Shown: piece by piece, positions 26,340 through 36,400 of the stretch
Layout of the letters: every line of letters begins with the position of its first letter
How positions within the stretch are numbered: the first letter of the stretch is position 1
NCBI GenBank assembly: GCA_035079385.1
Contig: JAVHKY010000001.1
Span: forward strand, 3,969,501 to 4,033,500
From: Aspidiotus rigidus
Lineage: Eukaryota > Arthropoda > Insecta > Hemiptera > Diaspididae
Direction of reading: 5' to 3'
Length of the DNA: 64,000 bases
Program-made: the position numbers and the translations under genes
The notes under the pieces: generated by a model
Told to the model about the DNA's origin: nothing
The model's database searches: none
The model's input: only the letters and a program-made list of their open reading frames with translations

Positions 26340-26479
26340 AATTTATTTGACGATGCACTTTTGACGAATTGTTTGACATATTCCTGGACGAAACAAAGTT
26401 CACTGCTTTGTGGATGGAAGACGTTTTAAGCTGACCTCCTCGTGGTGTCTTCTGGGTAACGCTAACAAGCTTACTTTTT

Positions 26480-26714
26480 TGCGAACAATTTCTTGTAGAC
26501 TTTTTTGTGATGCGAACAATTTTTTTTCCTTGCGAACAATTTTCCTTGCGAATAATTGTCCGTGCGAACAATTGTCCTGTGAACAATTGTCATGCGAATA
26601 ATTGTCCGTGCGAACAATTGTCTGTGCGAACAATTGTCTTGCGAACAATTGTCTGCGAATAATTGTCTGCGAATAATTGTCCTGCGAACACATGTCCTGC
26701 GAACAATTGTCCCC
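26480..26714 (-). repeat. Right array, about 14 GCGAACAATTGT units
   Basis: Inverse of the left array with the same unit and spacer style. The three units nearest the gene are truncated to GCGAACAATT plus T-rich sequence, mirrored by the AAAAATTGTTCGC units nearest the gene on the left. Confidence 0.8.
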
Positions 26715-26897
26715 GCACCGAAAGCTTGAAACCGACATTTTTTCAATGGCTTGTCTCTTGTACTACCATAGATCAGAGAGTTTTGCAGCTGGCGTAGAGT
26801 CTTTGATACGACGCGACTTTAATTGTTTTTATTTCTTTACCACGTACCATGTGAGTCATGAATATGAGAAAATATCTCATCGAAAGCCCTTTTTTGC

Positions 26898-27767
26898 AGA
26901 CTAGTTGCTCTATCCTGAAAGCTGAATAGCTCATTTGATAGGAAATTCAACGAGAAACAACTTTTATTTGAAACATTTTTTAATAAAATTTCAATTTTGA
27001 GACATATGTGACCCAGTCTACGGAAACCCGGCTCAATCAGTATTGCAGCGATCAACAGAAAAGTAACTAAATCATATGTAGTATAGATACCTTTCTGCTG
27101 ATCAATGTAATACTGATTCAGTCGGGTTTCTGTAGACAGGGTCACATATAATTATAGAAAAACTGATTTTCGTTCTCTTTTAAACGGCCTGTGCAAGCTT
27201 TGCCGGGGCACTAATTGACCTAGGCTGAATATTGAATACGTTATTTGGTAGGAAATTAAACGAGGAACAATTTTTGTTTGAAACATTTTCTAATAAAATT
27301 TCAATTGGACAAGATATAAGCAAAAGGCTAAATTTTGGGGGTTTTGAACCCCTATTAAAAAAGAACCTCCTGAAGGCTGAATAGCTTATTTTGTAGCAAA
27401 TTTAACAAGGAACAACTTTTGTTTGAAGCATTTCTTAATAAAATTTCAATTTTGTGAGGTATATGGGAAAACTGATTTTGGTCCTCTTTTGAACGGCCTT
27501 TGCAAAGGCACTAATTGATATAGGCTGAAAGTTGAATAAGTTATTTGGTAGGAAATCTAACGAGGAACAACTTTTGTTTGAAACATTTTTTGATAAAATT
27601 TCAATTTCGCGCGATATAGGCGGAAAACTATTTTTTTTTTTTTTGGGGGTGGGGAAGGGGAAGCGTCATTTTTATCATGTTGTTGGGGACCACATCCAGA
27701 ACAATTTTCAGCAAAAAAACGTTTGCTCCTACAAAATATTTTTTTTCCTCTTATTTGCCTACACTAT
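26898..27767 (-). repeat. Right long inverted arm, four modules plus a MITE
   Basis: Reverse complement of the left arm, module by module, with roughly 85-90 percent identity by eye. Module ends (TAAAATTTCAATT) fall near 26994, 27307, 27452 and 27605. The MITE 27007..27146 interrupts the innermost spacer. Confidence 0.8.
27007..27146. mobile_element. 140-bp MITE with TA duplication (Tc1/mariner type)
   Basis: Terminal inverted repeats of about 36 bp begin TGTGACCCAGTCTACGGAAA and end with the inverse of TGTGACCCTGTCTACAGAAA. The flanks are TA (27005..27006 and 27147..27148). The left arm of the surrounding element keeps the empty site (ACATATAAAG), which confirms that exactly this segment plus TA was inserted. 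Confidence 0.85.
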
Positions 27768-30086
27768 GAATGGAGTTAGCGCTAACAAAAGGCGAAATGT
27801 TAGATGTGAACGAAGCCGAACATAAAAATATTGCCCAGAACGTAATATGACGTCATCAGTGATTCAGGCTATACTATAATCACATGAGTATAAGCAGACG
27901 AGTAAGACGTCAACAGGGGGTGGTTTTTGGTTTCAAACCTAACAGAAGATGGACTTGAACAAATCAGAGGGTAAGGTCGAGAAAAATTATAATAGTTACA
28001 TAGGGGAGTGGAACACTCAAGACAATCAACAATTTCAAGTACACACATGTAGAAAGGAAAGAGAACGAGAGAGCAAGTCCATATCAGATGATTGAGAGCA
28101 GCGGAGGCATTGCAGAAGGTGCAATGGCTGCTAAATTTTACCAGAAACTGTACTCAAGAAATCCATAATATTCTTCCCTCACACTCACTCTATACTTTTC
28201 AGAGCCTTCGTTCTCCTTCCTTCCAGTGGGATTCTATCGAACGTTTTGCTCACGTCTTTCTTCCTGAATCTTTTTTCTTTACATTTCGCCAATCATTTTC
28301 GCAGCTTTTATTCAGTGCAATAATTTTGTAGCACACTCGACCAACGGTACCTCTGTTGCACTTTTTCTTCTCACTTCTCTATTTCTCTTTGTCTTTTCTG
28401 TCACTCTGGTGTGTCAATCGTGAGTTTGAAGTCATTTAAATCAATGCAGGCCCACGTCTTGCGAAGTTCGAAAAAAATCTCTCACGTAGAGCGATACGAA
28501 AAAGATGAAGTCATTATAATTTTTAACCTAGTTCGAATCTAAGTTTCAATCCTTTCTAGGTCACTTGTGGCTTTGAATATTATACTACACTTTACAGGTG
28601 CATTATTATAAGAAGGATGACAGTTCTATGTAATAGGTACATGATGCAAGTGGAAATTTAACCTATTGAATAAGCATAATAAAGCCAAGACTCTCAGAAC
28701 TTCCTGAATTTCGAATTCAACTCCGTCGTTGTGTATAGCTATAGTCGACATGTTGGCTGCTGCATTATTTTGAACTTTTTAAAAAGAAACCGATCAAATA
28801 AATTTAAAAAATATATGCCTCGAACGAGACATTCGTTATGAATGAGCGGTAACGTGACCTATAAAATCTACGCTGGAACGATTTATTCATAAACAGTTTA
28901 CGTTTTACGCAATGGTCACTACACAAGGTGTGGTGTGGTGTGCGCCAGTATTATTTTCTGTTATAAAGATGTGCTTGGTTTAATCTTCTTTTAAGAACCG
29001 TGATTCCGGCCGGCTGATTGTAGCGGTCGATCACTCGTTACGCAGAACCTATATTTAATTTTTCTTTCTCTCGTCTCTTCTCCAATTGTTTACTGAGATT
29101 AACGTTTTGATATAAAAGAGCTTTATTGTTTTACCATTACAATAATACGTAGTATGATTAATGGTGCTACAGAGTTAGGGTTTTGTAAGATGATATTTGA
29201 AGAAGGTACCTCAATTTATGTAGACCAACTTATGACTTTTACGACGTAAAATAGAGAGAAAAAAGATAGAAAAAATAATTCTCTGATCGATCAAATTATA
29301 TCCTACCAATATTATGACGTAGCTCACAGCAGTCAAACGCTCGCAGATTTCTCAAGAAATCGTAGGGCTGTGGACATACACAAGAATGATGAAAAATGGC
29401 CCTTCTATGAAATCAACATCGCATTACGCTGGTACTAACAATATTGTCTTGAATTAGGTTTCTATCCTATTTTCTATGAGCAGCAGACTGAATAAAATAT
29501 TTCAAGTTATACTCATTTGCAAATCTGTCTGATACCCCTCAAACGTTGCAATTTATATCAATCAAGTTTCGTCAGTGGGTATGTGTTTCTATTTCAGTTG
29601 TTGTCAAAATTCCGAAGAGTGCGGACCTCTCCGATGGCCTTCTCCCTTTTCGCAATTAATATTTTCTATTCGGTCAGACTAATTATTTCTTTCACCCGTC
29701 GCAGCTTCCAGTTTGAGAGCGACTGAACTGTTTGAGACCTCCGACATCCCCTATTCACAAGAATAGCAGATAAATGTGTGAACATTTCTCGGCTCGTTAT
29801 ACCCGGTGGGTGATTAAAATCTCTATAAAGAGCGTGCGTCGGGTCGCAAAAAAAATGCACGTCATTCGCTTTAATAATTAATAGTTTACTCGTAGATCAT
29901 ACAAAATTAGAAATACATATAAAAGTACGTACAAAAAGACATTAAAACATAATTATTTCGATCGTACAACAAAACATGAAAAATCTTGTACAATACAATA
30001 ATTTGTACAGAACATCAAAGTTATAGAAAAAAAATCGAATCCCGTTTTAACGCGGGAAACAGTATACTTGAGCCGATCGGTCTGGA
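27768..30086. other. Intergenic stretch, 3' flank of cuticular gene 2
   Basis: No exon or transposon boundary recognised. A variant poly(A) signal ATTAAA for the minus-strand gene is possible at 29870..29875. Confidence 0.4.
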
Positions 30087-30722
30087 TCAGTGATGGTATG
30101 CGTAACTGCTTGCGAAACCGTGGAAACCGTGGTCAAAGTCATGGAAATCATGATGATGGTCCTTGACAAAGAGAGGTATGTGTTTCTCAACGTAAACTGG
30201 TTGTGGGTATGGAACGGGTACAGGCTTAGCTACTGGGTATGGTTTTGGTACTGGAACTGGAACAGGATGGGCAACTGGAACTTTGACGGGGTATGGCACC
30301 GGTCGGTCGACTGGGACCGGCACGTGTTTTTCGACTGGGACTGGGTATGGTTTAGGTACATGCACCGGGTACGGTCTATCGACTGGAACTGCAATTGGTA
30401 CTTTCACAGGCACTGGTATGTGTTTCTCGACTGGAACGGCGACTGGATGCGGCACTGGGACAGGAATTTCCTTGGTAACAGTTACGTGTTTCACGTGATG
30501 ATGATCGTGGTCGTCTAAGTAACCGTAGCCTCCGAGACTGTAACTGTCGTAACCGTAGCCACCGTAGAGACCATCGTGATCGCCAAATCCGTAGCCTAAA
30601 CCAAAGAGACCACGTTTGCCTTGTTTCTTATTACTCTCTTCTTTCACAGCACTTTTTGTGTTATCGACTTTTTCCTCGGCTAAAGCGACCGCGGCCATGG
30701 CCAACAATAAAAACTGAGATTT
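30087..30722 (-). CDS. Secreted Val/Pro-rich cuticular-type protein (CPLCP-like), main exon
   Basis: The exon starts after a clear acceptor (ttcattttag, ending at 30723) and encodes 211 residues in phase 0: KSQFLLLAMAAVALA (signal peptide core), then EEKVDNTKSAVKEESNKKQG, KRGLFGLGYGFG, a Gly/Tyr block, a His-rich patch (DDHDHHHVKH), the Pro-Val core ([20 protein letters not shown] and many similar units), and a His/Phe-rich end. An upstream exon must supply the initiator Met; it was not located with confidence (one exact ATG-gtaagt lies at 37519..37521, inside a MITE). Like its paralogue at 6156..9132 it should be a structural cuticle component. The shared Pro-Val core and same orientation suggest an old tandem duplication, now separated by transposons. 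Confidence 0.8.
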   Translation of the reverse strand, partial: KSQFLLLAMAAVALAEEKVDNTKSAVKEESNKKQGKRGLFGLGYGFGDHDGLYGGYGYDSYSLGGYGYLDDHDHHHVKHVTVTKEIPVPVPHPVAVPVEKHIPVPVKVPIAVPVDRPYPVHVPKPYPVPVEKHVPVPVDRPVPYPVKVPVAHPVPVPVPKPYPVAKPVPVPYPQPVYVEKHIPLFVKDHHHDFHDFDHGFHGFASSYAYHH

Positions 30723-31189
30723 CTAAAATGAAGAAAGAACAAACAGAAATTCGGATGTATTATTCAAAGTCGTAACAAAAAACTTGGAGGGTTTTTTATT
30801 TATAATAAGGACAGTGGCGCAGTCACGTTTTTTTTTTCTATTAGATTGGTAAGGAGTGAAATTCTTCTAATCAATTGGTAGGGAATAATTATTTTCAGCA
30901 CTGGTTCTGGAGAGATCTTATCCCCAACCTCCTTTCTGTGACTGGTGATGAATTGTATTCAAGAATGTTTCTTCGTGCGAATGATAAAAGATAGAAATTC
31001 ATATATTGTACATTTTTTCAAGGATTTCTGTATGTAAAGCTGTATTATGTCAAATTTTTTATGCACAGCTACAAATTGAGGATATCTTATTCTTCAATTT
31101 GAATGTCCTTAAAAATCAATTTCTTCATTTTTTTTTTTGTTTTCTTATCTTAAGATCCATTTAACTACTTAAAGGGTCATTAGATCCGG
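30723..31189. other. Probable first intron of cuticular gene 2
   Basis: Polypyrimidine tract and acceptor at the left edge; otherwise AT-rich sequence with no other feature seen. Confidence 0.4.
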
Positions 31190-31475
31190 AAGAAATATTG
31201 GGATTGAATACATTTTTGGTAGTGGGTGGATCGGAGGAAGTTTAAGGTGTTGGTGATAGTTTCTGAGTTGTTGGAACGAGCAGAAGGGGCTTGAGAGGAG
31301 AAAGAAAATGGATGTCTGATGTTTACGACGAGAAAAAATATGAGACGTATAAATTTTCAGTTTGGCAGTATTGGCATGAGAGAGGAGCAGAGAGTCCGAG
31401 GAGAAGGAAGGGGTGGGTTAGGCGAGTGTGCCAAATTTGTAGTCGAGTAACGACTATTTCTTCGCAGCGTCAAGA
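31190..31475 (-). mobile_element. LINE C-terminal fragment
   Basis: On the minus strand REEIVVTRLQIWHTRLTH followed by LSCQYCQTENL matches REEIVINRLRIGHTRLTH and LSCPLCESEH of the LINE at 38115..39550, so it is a piece of the same family. It ends in stops and has no RNase H or RT part. The PLE at 31529 lies immediately upstream of it in its own orientation. Confidence 0.6.
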
Positions 31476-31538
31476 ACAGATTGAACAAGACCAGGGCATC
31501 CGTGATTTTTAATTGAACGTTAGGACTACACCCAAAAA

Positions 31539-33116
31539 GTGGAGTCGTACATCGCAGTGAATGGATACCAAGAGCTGACAAAGGACCCAACACGGAAATA
31601 CCAAGATGACCTGGAAGCTGTGTCGAAATGGAACAATGTACCCGGCAATGGAAGGACGCTTGAGATGAACCCGGTTGCACCAAAACTCAAGGGGCTTGTA
31701 AAACTGCACAAAGCGAACCGTCCGATTAGACCCCTGGTCAACAGCATTCAATCACCATGCTACAAGATAGCAAAGATCGTAGCCACATTCCTGAAAGAAA
31801 ACTACCAGTTTGCACCCAGACGAAGTATCAGAAACAACGGAGAGCTGATTGAGCAACTGGACAAGTTGGAAATCAGGAGTAACGACAAGCTGATATCCTT
31901 TGATGTGGCAAATATGTTTGGTACCATACCAAAGGAGGAACTTCTCACTCTGCTCAAAAACAACAGATACCATGGGAACCCCGATGGGTCGAAATACGCC
32001 AACATAGTGGAGGAGATCTTGAGCCAGAATTACTGCCGCTTCAATAACAGGTTCTACAGTCAGGAAAGGGGACTTGCGATGGGATCACCGCTGTCACCAA
32101 TACTGGCGGAGATATTCATGAATGATATGGAAAACAAGATATTGAAGGGCAGCAAGTTCGGAAACTCGATCAAACACTGGGCCAGATATGTAGATGATAT
32201 CCTAATTGTGTGGACAGGCACTGATAGGCAGGTGGATCTATTCCTTTCAGAAATGAACGCGATGAATGAGAGCATCAAATTCACAGTGGAAAAAGGCAAT
32301 GAGACCATCAACTATTTGGACCTTACACTCACAATGGAGAACAATAGGATAGAATACAAAATCTACAGGAAGCCGACGCATACTGACACCATCATCCCAA
32401 ATGACTCCTACCACCACCCCAGGCACAAGCTAGCGGCAATCCAGAACTACTGCTATCGGGCAATTTCTATCCTCAAGAACAAAGAAGAGAAGAGGAAAGA
32501 GATCGAGATAGTAAAGCAGATCGCAGAAGCCAATGGCTACCGCAGATGTGTGGTGGAGGGAGTCTTTGGAAAAATGGAAACAAAGAAAGGAACCCATGAT
32601 AGCATAGTGAGAAAGTACTCCGGATCGATACCATATATAGGAAAGTACACAAACAAGGTGATCGAGGTGTTCAATGGCTACGATGTGAATTTGGGTATCC
32701 AGAATAACCAACCCATGGTGAAGAGAATCAGCAATGACCAGACGGAACAAAAGGACAAGGAAAGCTTGAGCGGAGTGTACAAGCTCAGTTGTGAACAGTG
32801 CGAGGGGATCTATATTGGTGAGACAGGGAGAAAGTTTGAGATCAGGAGAAAGGAGCACAAAACGTCGAGGGAGAAAGAAGATGGCAAGTCACTGTTTGGG
32901 AAACACTGTAACGAGAAAAACCACGATGGAGAGGGAATATTTGAAGTCATACACGTAGAGAATCGCACAAAGAGAAAAAAACTCTGGGAACAAATGGAGA
33001 TTGCAAAAGTCAAGAGGAAGAAAGCCTGCCTCTTGAACAATGTAATCACATTTGACAGCGAAAAATTATTCGGCCTGGTGATTGGACGAGAGAAGAAGAA
33101 CGGAACCAACCAATGA
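31539..33116 (+). CDS. PLE reverse transcriptase / GIY-YIG endonuclease, N-terminally truncated
   Basis: 525 codons without a stop. Reverse transcriptase motifs in order: LKGLVKLHKANRPIRPLVNS near residues 47-66, SFDVANMFGTIP near 120, GLAMGSPLSPILAE near 180, and the catalytic YVDD at 217-220. The C-terminal GIY-YIG domain begins GVYKL at 412, has GIYIGETGR at 423-431 and a conserved EHK and HCNE...H region after it. A basic linker connects the domains. In PLEs the RT copies the RNA and the GIY-YIG nuclease nicks the target. The reading frame has no ATG at the start; it is open at a GTG and is truncated in the RT N-terminal region, so it is not expected to be autonomous. Everything else is intact, suggesting recent insertion. 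Confidence 0.85.
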   Translation: MESYIAVNGYQELTKDPTRKYQDDLEAVSKWNNVPGNGRTLEMNPVAPKLKGLVKLHKANRPIRPLVNSIQSPCYKIAKIVATFLKENYQFAPRRSIRNNGELIEQLDKLEIRSNDKLISFDVANMFGTIPKEELLTLLKNNRYHGNPDGSKYANIVEEILSQNYCRFNNRFYSQERGLAMGSPLSPILAEIFMNDMENKILKGSKFGNSIKHWARYVDDILIVWTGTDRQVDLFLSEMNAMNESIKFTVEKGNETINYLDLTLTMENNRIEYKIYRKPTHTDTIIPNDSYHHPRHKLAAIQNYCYRAISILKNKEEKRKEIEIVKQIAEANGYRRCVVEGVFGKMETKKGTHDSIVRKYSGSIPYIGKYTNKVIEVFNGYDVNLGIQNNQPMVKRISNDQTEQKDKESLSGVYKLSCEQCEGIYIGETGRKFEIRRKEHKTSREKEDGKSLFGKHCNEKNHDGEGIFEVIHVENRTKRKKLWEQMEIAKVKRKKACLLNNVITFDSEKLFGLVIGREKKNGTNQ

Positions 33117-33306
33117 GACGGCAGGAATCCAGGTAGCCAATAGAACCACAGCATTTGGGACAATAGATTGAACCAATCACAAAGCAGTATGTTTTAGCCA
33201 ATAAGAACATAATGTCATATGATTGTAAGAATACGTTTCTAAGAAGTGAACCAATCACAACACAGCATGGTTATAGCCAATAAGATCACAGTGTTATACT
33301 ATAAAA
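33110..33306 (+). promoter_or_regulatory. CCAAT-rich promoter-like block of the PLE 3' region
   Basis: Six CCAAT motifs lie within 172 bp (33110, 33137, 33173, 33198, 33251, 33277), as part of repeats of the form GAACCAATCACAA and AGCCAATAAGA. TATAAAA follows at 33300..33306. The block is conserved in both other copies (TATAAAA at 59791..59797 plus; 56786..56792 minus). PLE terminal repeats can carry promoters; that this one is active is inference. Confidence 0.5.
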
Positions 33307-33319
33307 ACTCATGGTTAAG

Positions 33320-33374
33320 GTCTTGTTCTCCAGTTGCGACACAACTGATGATGGGATAACACCCGAAAGTACTC
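33320..33374 (+). ncRNA. Hammerhead-like ribozyme core of PLE copy 1
   Basis: CTGATGA (33345..33351), then T, then a GGG/CCC stem II with loop ATAACA, then GAAA (33365..33368) followed by GTAC. A GTC at 33320..33322 with TTGT pairs ACAA (33341..33344) as a possible stem I. The stem III pairing to this GTC is not satisfied within one unit (G opposite G), so self-cleavage, if any, may need a tandem or dimeric RNA through the palindromic GTAC. PLE families are known to carry hammerhead motifs. Confidence 0.4.
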
Positions 33375-33428
33375 TTGTATAAGCAACTAATAAAGTAGAT
33401 TTGTACAATTGAAAAACCCTTTTTCAAT

Positions 33429-36400
33429 TAATTTTTTTTGCTGTGATATTCTCGATTAGCTGCATATTTTATTTTTAGCTGTTCATCGATTTTTTACTTT
33501 GATTACATTTGATTTAACCCCAATAAAAAACTATTATGAATGGTTCTTGTTTCAGTTGAAAATTGGGTATTTTCTGAAACGCTCAAAATTTTCTTCATAT
33601 TTTCTGCAGGGAAACTGTTCCGTGGGGCGAATTAGTTCAAGAAGTTGTAAGAGAAAACTTCAAAATAAAAATTTTTCTGAGTCAAGCAACTCCTATCATA
33701 GAAGTCAAAGTCTATCTTCTATCATACTTAGGCTCGAAAACCGAAATGTGCTGTGCTTCAGACTGCTACACGAACTTCTCAAAGAGTGAAATTGTCACGA
33801 ATTGAACAGAGCACATGTAATCGAAACTAAATGAAAACCCCAACGCGATGGAAGATATGAAGTATAAAGATATCCATAAGATCATTAACCTCAAGTGGCA
33901 CAACCTAAATGAAAATAAGAAGCAAATAAACGCTTCCTGTACTAAACTAGTGTTCTATAGAGAATTCAAGTGATCTAAGAAACCATCAAATTTATTTTAC
34001 GTGTCATTTCATATCGAAAATTTCGTTTTACATAATTTTAAATTTCCTAAAAATTTGCTTTTTGCAATAATACGCGTACAAGATTTTATCATAATAAGAA
34101 ATCTGTGTAGTAATTTTAAGTGTGTATGATAGCTGCTCGATGCTGGTGCAGATGGTCTATAATGTAGCATTAGATGGCAGCTGATGTGAACCGGCGATTC
34201 GTGTATGCTACTTAAATAACAGCACGCATGTGTTCTTAGGCATGATGTTAGAAGAAAGCCGCAACTGTTTACGAATCACCTCCTTTCTTTTCTCCCTCAG
34301 GACCACACAATCGTGTTCAAGCTCCTTCTTCAAAGAACTAAGACTGAAGTTGCAGAAAAAAAGGAGAGAGAGTGGAGGGACGAGTAAGAGAGAAATCTGA
34401 ATAAAATCCAAATGCATGTAATATTATGGAACTGACCTACCTACACATACGAGTACTATGTATACTTTAGAATGAAAGTCTGTTGCCAAAAATGATCCAA
34501 TTTCCAAAAAATCTAGGTGGGGAAGATCGTCATTTCTATTCACCTTCTTTCATTCAGTCTTCTTCATCAATAATATTGTCTTCATTCGAAATAGTTTTTC
34601 TCTCTTCATAGGATAAAGAACGATAATTTCTACAAAATCTAGAGCCTTTTTTTTTCGAATTAATTCTACGTCGAATTTCAAAAATTTTCGTAACGATGAA
34701 GAAGATTTGATGGTTTACGAATTAAATAAGTTTCTCTAGAATACATGAGATATCAAATTGACGTATTAACTCGATTAATCTCTCCAAACCTTAATGAAAT
34801 TAATTTCGTTTTCTTTGAAAATTCCAGGAAAGGGGAAAGAACGAGGTGAAAATTCTTTGGAATAGGCCCAACCTCAGAAGCATCTTTTGTATTATCAGTC
34901 TCAAGGCTCGTAGTGAGAAAGAAAAAATTGTTCACAAATTTAGATAATTTTGTAAATTAGTGTGTAAGCACTCAAAAAGTCATGCTAATATTATACAGTC
35001 GGACTGTGCAAAGGAAAGCGATGACTAGACTTTTAGAAAGTAATAACCTTCAATTATCGAATTTTACTGATGATTATAGTTATAAATAGAGTATTTACCC
35101 AATCAAAGATTGGAAAAAGATGAAGGCAAGAAATAAATTGCAAATTATTCGTAGTGAATACATAGAGTATAGCTCGCAAAAAGGCTGGAATACGTTCCCC
35201 GAAGATTCGCGATTGATAAGCTTAAGAAGACTCGGAAATTTTTGAAAATTTATCAAGTTTTAAATCCTTGTCCAGGAAATTTCCTACAAAATTTGCCAAC
35301 TACTAATTATGATTCTTAAGAAAAATTTTTCATGTTGGAGATCCACGAGATAGAAAATGAAAAAAGAGAGAGTGAAGGAGAATAAGTACCAAATCAAAAC
35401 ATTTCACGAAAAGATCTCCGAATTATAAATGGGAAGTTCCACCTATACAGCTCGGTTCATAACCCTTCGTGAAGGACGCGGATCTTCTTACTAAGCCTAA
35501 TTACGCGGCACGTATTATGAGTGATATGATCTGCATTCTATGACATTTTCCTTAGACATAAAAAAAATCATAATATTGACGATACTCGTCTTATAGTTGC
35601 AAGAATGAATTCTTCCCCCACTGATCGTCAAATTTTCTTGCCTCTTACCTATTCAATAGAGACAAACATCAATTATGTTTTCAAAATTAATTCTAGAAGT
35701 CCGAGAACTATTTACGTAATTTCTTTGTACGAGAATTTCTGGATCTTGTTTTCTCGTGATAATTCATTTCGTATCTTTTTCTATCGTGGTTCACGAAAAA
35801 CTAATGTAGAATTACTTACATATTTACTGAGAAAACGTTATTCCTGGATTAATAAAATGTTTTTGCTCAAGAACAAGTTCACAATGTAACGTACCGTACT
35901 GTGGCAGCGAAACTTAAGTCCAAGCCGCGAAGCCGCGGGAGATTTGGCAAGAGACTCAAATTAATTTCCAATTAATACGCTACTCTACCCATAAGTGACT
36001 CTTATCCAGTGATTTGGTTTAGATTTTACGTGATCAAAGTTCGAACAGAGGTATTGAATTCCAAACGAAATACTTTGGCTTAAAAGACGGTTTCATAATT
36101 ATCAAAGTTAATTTATGAATTTACACCAAAAAATATATTTATCAGACACAGAAATTTAAGGATGTGAAGTTTATAGTGGCATTCGAATCCGTGCCCAATT
36201 GACGAATATTTATATCTGGATGTCTTTCCATGTTCGGTATCCTTCTCCTGCCTACAATAAATCATGTGACTTACTCCAAAATATCTTCAACTTTATTCAA
36301 ATAGTATTGATTTTATCGCTCGTCAAAGTATACGAGTAGGTGAAAAAAAAAAAGTTTTAAAACTCATCTTCGTCTGATTTGTAAACGAGTTCAAGTGTGA

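Larger units (their letters stand above)
25658..26718 (+). mobile_element. MULE derivative with opposed arrays of a palindromic repeat, 10-bp TSD
   Basis: The element begins GTTCTAGGACATTTGTTCGC and ends with the near-inverse ATTGTCCCCGCAC; CGAAAGCTTG flanks it at 25648..25657 and 26719..26728, a 9-10 bp duplication as expected for a MULE. The left array (25668..25858) has about 12 units of ACAATTGTTCGC; the right array (26480..26714) has about 14 units of GCGAACAATTGT. The middle is a transposase fragment. The arrays point in opposite directions, so the element is a foldback built of subterminal boxes, similar in logic to the neighbouring MULE but with a different box sequence sharing the GCGAA core. 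Confidence 0.75.
20579..27767. mobile_element. 7.2-kb composite element with long modular inverted terminal repeats
   Basis: The left arm (20579..21353) and right arm (26898..27767) are inverted copies running from ATAGTGTAGGC at the left edge to GCCTACACTAT at the right. They share in order GGAGCAAACG-TTTTTTTGCTG, the GCGCGAAATTGAAATTTTAT block and four modules that each start GAAATTTTAT and contain TTGTTCCTCGTTAAATTTCC (starts 20791, 20946, 21091, 21258). The right arm carries a 140-bp MITE that interrupts it. The bases TA flank GTGTAGGC/GCCTACAC on both sides, so a TA duplication is possible; no longer TSD was seen. The interior holds two separate MULE-type insertions and an AT-rich block. 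Whether the arms once belonged to a MULE, a Tc1/mariner or a foldback element cannot be decided. Confidence 0.75.
31529..33428 (+). mobile_element. Penelope-like element (PLE) copy 1, 5'-truncated
   Basis: Contains one long open frame with reverse transcriptase and GIY-YIG endonuclease, a CCAAT-rich/TATA 3' segment, a hammerhead-like motif and a 3' end at CCCTTTTTCAAT shared by three copies in the window. The 5' end is at AAAAAGTGGAG, the same position where copy 2 (56665..58503) begins. A full PLE would have some 150-250 more codons upstream. Confidence 0.85.

Noticed and set aside
33320..33374. Complete self-cleaving hammerhead in the monomer
   Set aside because: The base after GAAA cannot pair with the candidate GTC, so only a hammerhead-like core is claimed.
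35605..35889. 94-codon open frame as a membrane protein
   Set aside because: Low-complexity AT-rich translation without supporting features.
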